Below, one piece after another: positions 43,356-50,252 of a stretch of 64,000 nucleotides of DNA. Numbering within the stretch: position 1 is the first letter of the stretch; every line of letters begins with the position of its first letter. Made by a program: the position numbers and the translations under genes. The DNA is from an uncultured Prevotellaceae bacterium (GTDB lineage: Bacteria; Bacteroidota; Bacteroidia; Bacteroidales; Bacteroidaceae). The stretch spans positions 1 to 64,000 of the forward strand of contig CACWOS010000005.1 in assembly GCA_902762565.1 (NCBI GenBank), in the 5' to 3' direction. The notes under the pieces were generated by a model. It worked only from the letters and a program-made list of their open reading frames with translations. It ran no database searches and was not told where the DNA came from.

Positions 43356-43980
43356 GGTCAAGGAAATCAAGCAGTCGTTTCGTCTGATGATGGATGGCTC
43401 TGTAGCTCAGTCGATGCGCGACAAAGGCTTGAATTATCATCTTAATTGGGGGTCTACCTTGCCTCGTCTGAAGGCTAAGGCTGAGGAGCTAAAAACTAGT
43501 AGCCAAGAGCCAATAGCTGACAGCCAATACGACCTTGCCATTGCTCTTTGGAAAGAGAATGTCCGTGAGTGTAAAATCCTGGCTACCATGCTGATGCCGC
43601 CTGAGAAGATGTTGCCTGAAGTATGTGACATCTGGATGGAACAGATACCCTCACAGGAGATTGCAGAACAGGCTGCTTTCAATCTTTGGCAGCATCTGCC
43701 TTATGCACCTGAGAAGGCCTACCAGTGGATTGCCAGCGATCAGGAGTACTATCAGCTTTGTGGCTTCCATGTGCTGTCACGACTCTTTATGAACGGTCAG
43801 GAACCTAACGAGCGAGGTATCAACGAGTTTATCGATCAGGCACTCTCTGCACTTCAGGGACCCTATATGTCAGTGCGCAAAGCGGCCATGCAAAGCATGC
43901 AGCACTTTGCAGAATTGGGTCTTGTATACGAGCGAATGGCAAAAAGTGCCACGAAATCCATCAATTTAGATATTTTTTAA
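43330..43980 (+). CDS. AlkD-like HEAT-repeat protein (DNA alkylation repair family)
   Basis: A 216-aa all-helical protein resembling the DNA alkylation repair family, whose founder AlkD excises alkylated bases. The match is to the fold and to segments such as YDLAIALWKENVRECKILATML and KAYQWIASDQEYYQLCGFHVL; I cannot confirm the catalytic Asp and Trp. ATG at 43330 gives the natural start; the frame overlaps DPP3. Residues near 55-70 (LKTSSQEPIADSQ) are encoded by a 7-bp repeat array (43494-43528). Confidence 0.75.
   Translation: MDKNTVPSKVKEIKQSFRLMMDGSVAQSMRDKGLNYHLNWGSTLPRLKAKAEELKTSSQEPIADSQYDLAIALWKENVRECKILATMLMPPEKMLPEVCDIWMEQIPSQEIAEQAAFNLWQHLPYAPEKAYQWIASDQEYYQLCGFHVLSRLFMNGQEPNERGINEFIDQALSALQGPYMSVRKAAMQSMQHFAELGLVYERMAKSATKSINLDIF
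43494..43528. repeat. 7-bp tandem repeat array inside the AlkD-like gene (AGCCAAT family)
   Basis: Five adjoining 7-mers: AACTAGT, AGCCAAG, AGCCAAT, AGCTGAC, AGCCAAT. Confidence 0.8.
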
Positions 43981-44012
43981 ATAATTCTTGCCTTATTCTG
44001 AAGAAAAAGTAG

Positions 44013-44020
44013 TAATTTTG
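44013..44020 (+). promoter_or_regulatory. -7 promoter motif for the Fur-type gene
   Basis: TAATTTTG, 30 bp before the ATG at 44051. Confidence 0.6.
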
Positions 44021-44050
44021 TGCGGTTTTTAACCAATTTAACCACATAAA

Positions 44051-44554
44051 ATGAGAGAAAGCGATAAGGCTACGGTCAGAAACATACTGACCAGCTACTT
44101 GGAATTGAACAATCATCGCAAGACGCCTGAGCGCTATGCCATCTTGGATGCTGTCTACGGCATGAGTGGGCATTTTACGCTCGAGGAGTTGGGCGAGAAA
44201 CTGAACGAGGAACTGCGATTTCCTGTCAGTCGGGCCACATTGTATAATACGTTGAAGCTCTTTATGGAGATGCGTCTGGTCATTCGCCACCGCTTTCAGG
44301 GCACGACGCGCTATGAGGCCTGTTATGCAAATAATAGCCACTGTCATCAGGTATGTACCATCTGTGGCAAGGTGACTGAGTTTAGGTCGGTTGCTGTGAC
44401 GCGTGCCATCAAAGGCGTGCGTTCCAAACGTTTCCGTAAGGATGGCTTCAGCCTGTATGTCTATGGCGTGTGCAGCACTTGTCAGGCAAAGTTGACTAAA
44501 CAGCAGAGAAAACTAGAATTACAAAAAATAAAAGGTAACAATGAATCAAGGTAA
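44051..44554 (+). CDS. Fur-family transcriptional regulator
   Basis: A 167-aa metalloregulator-type protein. The winged helix (about residues 15-85) contains RKTPERYAILDAVYG and the recognition helix FPVSRATLYNTLKLF. The dimer domain has two zinc-site CxxC pairs (CTICGK and CSTCQA) and a His-rich stretch (NSHCHQVC). The Lys/Gln-rich tail overlaps purA by 14 nt. Whether it senses iron, zinc or peroxide cannot be told. Co-transcription with purA suggests a link between metal or redox state and purine synthesis, which is inference. Confidence 0.92.
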   Translation: MRESDKATVRNILTSYLELNNHRKTPERYAILDAVYGMSGHFTLEELGEKLNEELRFPVSRATLYNTLKLFMEMRLVIRHRFQGTTRYEACYANNSHCHQVCTICGKVTEFRSVAVTRAIKGVRSKRFRKDGFSLYVYGVCSTCQAKLTKQQRKLELQKIKGNNESR

Positions 44555-45812
44555 AGTTGATGTCCTGCTCGGTTTGCAGTGGGGCGACGAAGGAAAAGGT
44601 AAGGTGGTCGACGTGCTGACCCCGCAGTATGATGTGATAGCCCGTTTCCAGGGTGGTCCGAACGCTGGTCATACGCTTGAGTTCGAGGGCCAGAAGTATG
44701 TGTTGCGCTCTATTCCCTCTGGTATCTTCCAAGGGGGAAAGGTCAACATCATCGGTAATGGTGTAGTGTTGGCTCCCGATCTGTTTATGGACGAGGCTAA
44801 GGCGCTGGAGGCCAGTGGTCATGCACTGAAGGAGCGTCTGCATATCTCTAAGAAGGCTCACCTCATCATGCCAACCCATCGCGTGCTCGATGCAGCCTAC
44901 GAGGCTCAGAAAGGTAAGAACAAGGTTGGTACGACGGGTAAGGGCATTGGTCCGACATATACTGACAAGGTATCGCGCAATGGTCTTCGCGTGGGCGATA
45001 TCCTCGATGGTTTCGAGGAGAAGTATGCTGCTGCCAAGGCCCGTCATGAGGCTATTCTGAAATCGCTGAACTTCGAGTACAACATTGACGAAGTAGAGAA
45101 GAAGTGGCTCGAGGGTGTGGAATATCTGCGCCAGTTCCCCATTGTCGACAGCGAGCACGAAATCAACAACGTGCTGCGCTCAGGCAAGAGCATCCTCTGC
45201 GAGGGCGCTCAGGGTACGATGTTGGATGTTGACTTCGGTAGCTATCCTTTCGTGACTTCTTCGAACACTATCTGTGCTGGTGCCTGCACGGGTCTGGGCA
45301 TTGGTCCCAACAAGATTGGCGAGGTGTTTGGCATCATGAAGGCTTACTGCACACGTGTTGGTGCAGGCCCATTCCCCACAGAGCTCTTTGACGAGACAGG
45401 TAAGAAGATTCGTGACTTGGGTCACGAGTATGGTGCTGTCACGGGTCGTGAGCGTCGTTGTGGTTGGATTGACCTCGTGGCTCTGCGTTACTCGATTATG
45501 GTGAATGGCGTCACGCAGCTCATCATGATGAAGAGCGACGTACTCGATGACTTCCCCACCATCAAGGCTTGTACAGCTTATAAGGTAAACGGTGTCGAGA
45601 CGCGCGACTTCCCATACGACATCGAGAAGGGTATCGAACCCATCTACGAGGAACTGCCTGGTTGGCAGACGGATATGACGAAGTTTACTAGCGAAGACCA
45701 GTTCCCTAAGGCCTTCAAGGATTACATCGCATTCCTCGAAAAAGAACTCGAAACCCCAATTAAGATTATCAGCATCGGTCCTGACCGTGCTCAAACAATT
45801 GTGCGTAAGTAA
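44541..45812 (+). CDS. purA: Adenylosuccinate synthetase
   Basis: A 423-aa enzyme joining IMP and aspartate with GTP, the first step towards AMP. The start signature GLQWGDEGKGK, the middle GTTGKGIGPTYTDK and the GAVTGRERRCGWID block are intact. Its start overlaps the Fur-type gene, and a 61-bp palindromic spacer separates it from hisS. Confidence 0.97.
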   Translation: MNQGKVDVLLGLQWGDEGKGKVVDVLTPQYDVIARFQGGPNAGHTLEFEGQKYVLRSIPSGIFQGGKVNIIGNGVVLAPDLFMDEAKALEASGHALKERLHISKKAHLIMPTHRVLDAAYEAQKGKNKVGTTGKGIGPTYTDKVSRNGLRVGDILDGFEEKYAAAKARHEAILKSLNFEYNIDEVEKKWLEGVEYLRQFPIVDSEHEINNVLRSGKSILCEGAQGTMLDVDFGSYPFVTSSNTICAGACTGLGIGPNKIGEVFGIMKAYCTRVGAGPFPTELFDETGKKIRDLGHEYGAVTGRERRCGWIDLVALRYSIMVNGVTQLIMMKSDVLDDFPTIKACTAYKVNGVETRDFPYDIEKGIEPIYEELPGWQTDMTKFTSEDQFPKAFKDYIAFLEKELETPIKIISIGPDRAQTIVRK

Positions 45813-45818
45813 TTTATA

Positions 45819-45879
45819 GCAGCGGACGCCAGCGGACTAACACGGAAAAAATCCGTAAAAGTCCGCTGTTGTCCGCTGC
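45819..45879. repeat. Nested intergenic palindrome between purA and hisS
   Basis: Three paired arms share one axis: GCAGCGGAC (45819-45827) with GTCCGCTGC (45871-45879), AGCGGACT (45831-45838) with AGTCCGCT (45860-45867), and ACGGA with TCCGT. It is followed by A residues, not T, so it is not a plus-strand terminator. Confidence 0.8.
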
Positions 45880-45893
45880 AAAAAAGATATAAA

Positions 45894-47246
45894 ATGAACA
45901 AGCCAAGTATTCCTAAAGGAACGCGCGACTTTGGCCCTGTTGAGATGGCCAAGCGCAACTATATCTTTAACACCATCCGCTCCGTTTACGAGCTCTATGG
46001 CTTCCAGCAGATTGAGACACCCGCTCAGGAGACGCTGGCAACGCTGATGGGCAAGTATGGCGAGGAGGGTGACAAATTGCTTTTCAAGATTCTGAACTCT
46101 GGCGACTACCTCAATAAGATTGACGACCAGGAACTGACCGAGCGCAACACGCTTCGTCTGGCTTCGAAAATCTGCGAAAAAGGTCTGCGCTACGACCTCA
46201 CCGTACCTTTTGCCCGCTACGTGGTGATGCACCGCGAGGAGTTGCAGTTACCCTTCAAACGCTATCAGGTACAGCCCGTGTGGCGTGCCGATCGTCCGCA
46301 GAAGGGCCGCTATCGTGAGTTCTATCAGTTCGATGGCGACGTCGTTGGCTCTGATTCGCTGCTCAACGAGGTAGAGTTGATGCAGATTGTGGACACTGTG
46401 TTTACGCGTTTTGGCGTCCGTGTGCAGATCAAGATCAACAACCGCAAAATCCTCACGGGTATTGCTGAAGTCATTGGTGCTGCCGATAAGATTGTGGACA
46501 TCACCGTAGCTATCGACAAACTCGATAAGATTGGCATTGACAACGTCAATCAAGAACTGCGCGAGGACGGGCTTAGCGAGGAGCAGATTCAGAAACTTCA
46601 GCCTATCATCATGCTCGAAGGCACTAACGAGGAGAAACTGAACACCATCGCTGAAGTCTTGAAAGACAGCGAGACAGGCCTGAAAGGTGTTGAGGAATCT
46701 CGCTACATCCTCAGTTTCTTGACCTCTCTGAAGAATGAGATTCAGCTCGATCTCACCTTGGCTCGTGGCCTGAGCTACTATACGGGTGCCATTTTCGAGG
46801 TAAAGGCTCTCGACACGCCTATGGGCTCTATCTCTGGCGGTGGTCGTTACGACAACCTCACGGGTATCTTTGGCATGCCTGGTCTCTCTGGTGTGGGCAT
46901 TTCGTTTGGTGTCGACCGCATCTACGACGTGCTGAATGCTCTCGACCTCTATCCCAAGGATTCGCTCCAGACCACACAGGTGCTGTTCATCAATTTTGGC
47001 GAGAAGGAGACGGCCTATTGCCTGCCAATTATAAATAAGGTACGCGCGCAAGGTATCCGAGCCGAGATCTATCCTGACAGTGCCAAGATGAAGAAGCAGA
47101 TGTCGTATGCTAACGCTAAACAGATTCCGTTTGTGGCCCTTGCTGGCGAGAACGAGATGCAGGCGAGCAAGATTACGCTGAAGAATATGGAGACGGGCGA
47201 CCAGCAGATGCTGTCGCCAGAGGAGCTCATTGCAAAACTGTCGTGA
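45894..47246 (+). CDS. hisS: Histidyl-tRNA synthetase
   Basis: A 450-aa class II synthetase charging tRNA-His. Motif 1 begins near [11 protein letters not shown], and motif 2 is [15 protein letters not shown]. The histidine-specific stretch is [14 protein letters not shown], and motif 3 lies near [15 protein letters not shown]. The C-terminal anticodon-binding domain is present ([19 protein letters not shown]). It follows purA after a palindromic spacer. Confidence 0.97.
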   Translation: MNKPSIPKGTRDFGPVEMAKRNYIFNTIRSVYELYGFQQIETPAQETLATLMGKYGEEGDKLLFKILNSGDYLNKIDDQELTERNTLRLASKICEKGLRYDLTVPFARYVVMHREELQLPFKRYQVQPVWRADRPQKGRYREFYQFDGDVVGSDSLLNEVELMQIVDTVFTRFGVRVQIKINNRKILTGIAEVIGAADKIVDITVAIDKLDKIGIDNVNQELREDGLSEEQIQKLQPIIMLEGTNEEKLNTIAEVLKDSETGLKGVEESRYILSFLTSLKNEIQLDLTLARGLSYYTGAIFEVKALDTPMGSISGGGRYDNLTGIFGMPGLSGVGISFGVDRIYDVLNALDLYPKDSLQTTQVLFINFGEKETAYCLPIINKVRAQGIRAEIYPDSAKMKKQMSYANAKQIPFVALAGENEMQASKITLKNMETGDQQMLSPEELIAKLS

Positions 47247-47292
47247 TAACGGTATAACGTAATAACGAAATAAAAAACAAACAAAACAAACT

Positions 47293-48177
47293 ATGAAGAA
47301 ACTATTGATAGCAGCGGTGACGTTGCTCATATTGACAGCTGCCACACCAGTTAAGAAGACCACCATCTTCGTGATTGGCGATTCGACGGCAGCCAACAAG
47401 GATCTGTCGAAGGGTAAGACGGAGCGTGGCTGGGCCCAGATGTTGCAGATGTATTTCGACTCGACGATGATTCGTGTTAACAATCATGCTGTCAACGGAC
47501 GTTCGTCGAAGTCGTTTATCAACGAGGGCCGCTGGGATAGGGTGGTGAGCCTGATTAAGCCAGGCGATTACGTCATCATCCAGTTTGGACACAACGATGA
47601 GAAGCCCAAGGCCGATCGCCATACAGATCCAGGTTCGACGTTCGACTACAATCTGGCGAAGTTTGTGCGTGAGACGCGCGAACGGGGCGGCATTCCCGTG
47701 CTGATGAACTGTGTGGTGCGTCGCAATTTCTTCGTGACTGCACCTGAGAACGATGACGACGAGAAGCTGCGTACGCAGACCTTCAAGGATGGTGTGAAGA
47801 TGGTGGAGGGTGACTCGCTCATCGACACCCACGGACTCTATCGTGTGGCACCTCGTGACGTTGCCCAGCGCATGAACTGCTATTTTGTGGATGCTAATAA
47901 GATTACCCACGACCTTGAGCAAGGCTTGGGTACGGAGGCCTCGAAGAAGCTGCACATGTGGTATCGTCCAGGCGAAGAACCAACTGAACCGCAGGGCAAG
48001 CAGGACAATACGCACTATAATATTCATGGTGCCACCGTTGTTGCAGGTCTGCTGGCTGATGCGCTGTGCGAGGAAATCCCATTGCTTTCCAAGTATCGCG
48101 TGAGTACGGAAACAAAGCAGGAAACGGATTCAAAACTCCCCAAAAGCAGTAAAAAGAATACAAAAAAGAAGAAGTGA
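47293..48177 (+). CDS. Secreted SGNH esterase, CE12 rhamnogalacturonan acetylesterase-like
   Basis: A 294-aa hydrolase with a signal peptide (about residues 1-19). Block I is IGDSTAANKD with the nucleophilic Ser, block II NHAVNGRSSKSF, block III GHNDEKP, and the final Asp/His pair is DNTHYNIHG. This matches esterases that deacetylate pectin rhamnogalacturonan. The last 25 residues are Lys/Ser/Thr-rich (SSKKNTKKKK), of unknown purpose. It begins 46 bp after hisS, possibly in the same transcript, and ends in a terminator that includes its stop codon. Confidence 0.9.
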   Translation: MKKLLIAAVTLLILTAATPVKKTTIFVIGDSTAANKDLSKGKTERGWAQMLQMYFDSTMIRVNNHAVNGRSSKSFINEGRWDRVVSLIKPGDYVIIQFGHNDEKPKADRHTDPGSTFDYNLAKFVRETRERGGIPVLMNCVVRRNFFVTAPENDDDEKLRTQTFKDGVKMVEGDSLIDTHGLYRVAPRDVAQRMNCYFVDANKITHDLEQGLGTEASKKLHMWYRPGEEPTEPQGKQDNTHYNIHGATVVAGLLADALCEEIPLLSKYRVSTETKQETDSKLPKSSKKNTKKKK

Positions 48178-48202
48178 ATCGCATGATTCGCTTCTTTTTT
48201 AT
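48171..48202 (+). terminator. Intrinsic terminator after the CE12 gene
   Basis: GAAGTGAATC, GCAT, GATTCGCTTC form a stem with one mismatch (48171-48194), followed by a T run. The stop codon lies inside the left arm. Confidence 0.85.
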
Positions 48203-48286
48203 TTTATGCAAGGCATGCGGAAGTGGAAAAAGTTTAGAAGTAAGAAATATTCTTCAGAAAAGTTTGGTGGATTGGAAAAGAATGCG

Positions 48287-48294
48287 TATCTTTG
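48287..48294 (+). promoter_or_regulatory. -7 promoter motif for rubrerythrin
   Basis: TATCTTTG, 55 bp before the ATG at 48350. Confidence 0.65.
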
Positions 48295-48349
48295 TCGACG
48301 AAGATAACTGAAATCTCTTTATTATTAACTAAACAAATACAAAACGACT

Positions 48350-48907
48350 ATGAAGAAAAAGTTCATTTGCGCCGTTTGTGGATATATCTACGAAGGCGAT
48401 GCTGCTCCTGAGAAGTGCCCCATCTGTAAGGCTCCTGCCTCAAAGTTCTCTGAGTTGAAGGACGAGGGTGAAACGACCTATGCTACCGTTCATCGTATTG
48501 GCGACGGTAAGCCCGAGGGTGTCAGCGAGGAGATGATTGACGACCTGCGCAACCACTTCAATGGTGAGTGTGGCGAGGTTGGCATGTATCTGGCAATGTC
48601 TCGTCAGGCTGATCGTGAGGGCTATCCCGAGATTGCTGAGGCTTTCAAGCGCTATGCTTTCGAGGAGGCAGAACACGCATCTAAGTTCGCTGAGCTGCTG
48701 GGAGAGTGCGTGTGGGACACCAAGACCAATCTGGAGAAGCGTGCTGCTGCAGAGGCAGGAGCTTGCGAGGATAAGTTCCGTATCGCAAAGAATGCTAAGG
48801 CTGCTGGTTTCGATGCCATTCACGACACTGTTCACGAAATGGCTAAGGACGAGGCTCGTCATGGTGCTGGCTTCGCAGGACTCTTGAAGCGTTATTTTGG
48901 CAAGTAA
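48350..48907 (+). CDS. rbr: Reverse rubrerythrin
   Basis: A 185-aa non-haem iron protein that detoxifies hydrogen peroxide and oxygen in anaerobes. The rubredoxin domain comes first ([10 protein letters not shown] and CPICKAP), the reverse of the usual order. The ferritin-like four-helix domain follows, with ligand motifs [19 protein letters not shown] and DEARHGAGF. Its own promoter precedes it, and a hairpin enclosing the next start codon lies 19 bp downstream. Confidence 0.95.
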   Translation: MKKKFICAVCGYIYEGDAAPEKCPICKAPASKFSELKDEGETTYATVHRIGDGKPEGVSEEMIDDLRNHFNGECGEVGMYLAMSRQADREGYPEIAEAFKRYAFEEAEHASKFAELLGECVWDTKTNLEKRAAAEAGACEDKFRIAKNAKAAGFDAIHDTVHEMAKDEARHGAGFAGLLKRYFGK

Positions 48908-48926
48908 GGCAATAAAACAGAAGAAA

Positions 48927-48958
48927 AGCCGTTTTATCTTTAGTATGATAAGACGGCT
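48927..48958 (+). promoter_or_regulatory. Hairpin that closes on a start codon
   Basis: AGCCGTTTTATC (48927-48938) and GATAAGACGGCT (48947-48958) form a 12-bp stem with one G-U pair and an 8-nt loop. The ATG at 48945 spans the loop-stem junction, so pairing should limit access to this start. Confidence 0.7.
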
Positions 48959-50252
48959 ATTCTTTTTTATATGTATCTGTGCGGTACTGTTGACGGCTTG
49001 TAAGGACGACGATACGTTCTCGACGAATCGCAGCAACGTGCTTAGCTTCTCTGTAGATACGGTGAAGATAGACACGTTGTTCTCGACCGTGCCTTCAGCG
49101 ACGTACGGCTTCTGGGTGCACAATCATTCAGGCGACGGCATCCGTATTGCGACAGCCCGCTTGGAGCGCGGTGGACAGTCTGGATTCCGCGTCAATGTGG
49201 ACGGCACATATTTGGACCCCGTTGGCCATGATTTCGAGGTTCGTAAGGGCGACAGCCTGTTGGTGTTTGTCGAGGTGACCACTCATGAGAACGGAATGGA
49301 TGGGCCGCAATTAGTCGAGGACAACTTGTTGTTTACTCTTGAGAGTGGCGTGGTGCAGAAGATGAATCTCAGAACGTGGAGTTGGGACGCTGAGAAGATT
49401 TCTTCCCTCCGCATTAATGCAGACACCACTATCGAGTCGTCGCGTCCTATCATAGTATACGATAGCATTACTGTGGCTGCAGGTGCCACGCTGACACTAC
49501 GCAGCACGGAGCTCTACTTTCACGATGGCGCACATCTTACGGTTCGTGGACGACTGTTGGCAAAGGACTGCTTGCTGCGTGGCGATCGTCTGGACCACAT
49601 GTTCGATTACTTGCCATACGACCGCATAAGCGGACAGTGGCGAGGCATCCGACTGCTGAAGCCATCGCTGGGTAACCAGATGACTAACTGTGAAATCCGC
49701 AATGCTGAGGACGCCATCCTCTGTGATTCGACGGAGCTGGTGATGACAAACTGCGTGGTTCATAACAACAATGGCTTTGGCGTAGAAGGACGCAATTCGG
49801 ACATCACGATAGACTATTGCCAGATTACTAACTGTCTGGATGACTGCCTTTTGGCTGATGGTGGTATCGTTTCTGTCAATCATTCGACAATAGCGCAGTT
49901 CTATCCTTACTCAGCACAGCGTCGTGCAGCACTTCGCTTCGACACTGGACGACGTGGCATTCTGCTCAACTGTAGCAATACGTTGGTGACTGGCTATGAG
50001 CCTGATGTCGTCTTTGGAGATCAGAATGATACGACGCTGGCTTACAAATTCATGTTTGAGAACTGCCTGTTGCGCACAGACTCTGTAAAGGCCTCTGAAA
50101 GCATGAAAAACATCATTTGGGAGACGCCAAAGGACTCGATTGAAGGCGAGAAGCATTTTAGGGAAATCGACAATGCTAACTTCTACTACGACTTTACCAT
50201 CGATAGCATCTCGCCAGCATTCTCCCGACATATAGGACGAATCATTGAATGA
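48945..50252 (+). CDS. Lipoprotein with a right-handed beta-helix domain
   Basis: A 435-aa exported lipoprotein. The signal MIRRLFFFICICAVLLTAC ends in the lipobox LTAC. An Ig-like domain (about residues 40-135) precedes a parallel beta-helix (about 180-400) recognisable by MTNCEIRNAEDAIL, MTNCVVHNNNGFGVEG and IDYCQITNCLDDCLLADGG. Such folds often bind or cleave polysaccharides; no catalytic residues are evident. I chose ATG 48945 over a TTG at 48897, which overlaps rbr. Its end overlaps the helicase gene by 4 nt. Confidence 0.85.
   Translation: MIRRLFFFICICAVLLTACKDDDTFSTNRSNVLSFSVDTVKIDTLFSTVPSATYGFWVHNHSGDGIRIATARLERGGQSGFRVNVDGTYLDPVGHDFEVRKGDSLLVFVEVTTHENGMDGPQLVEDNLLFTLESGVVQKMNLRTWSWDAEKISSLRINADTTIESSRPIIVYDSITVAAGATLTLRSTELYFHDGAHLTVRGRLLAKDCLLRGDRLDHMFDYLPYDRISGQWRGIRLLKPSLGNQMTNCEIRNAEDAILCDSTELVMTNCVVHNNNGFGVEGRNSDITIDYCQITNCLDDCLLADGGIVSVNHSTIAQFYPYSAQRRAALRFDTGRRGILLNCSNTLVTGYEPDVVFGDQNDTTLAYKFMFENCLLRTDSVKASESMKNIIWETPKDSIEGEKHFREIDNANFYYDFTIDSISPAFSRHIGRIIE

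Noticed and set aside
46248-47483. Long open frame (411 codons) on the minus strand
   Set aside because: It is antisense to hisS and the start of the CE12 gene; no domain or promoter supports it.
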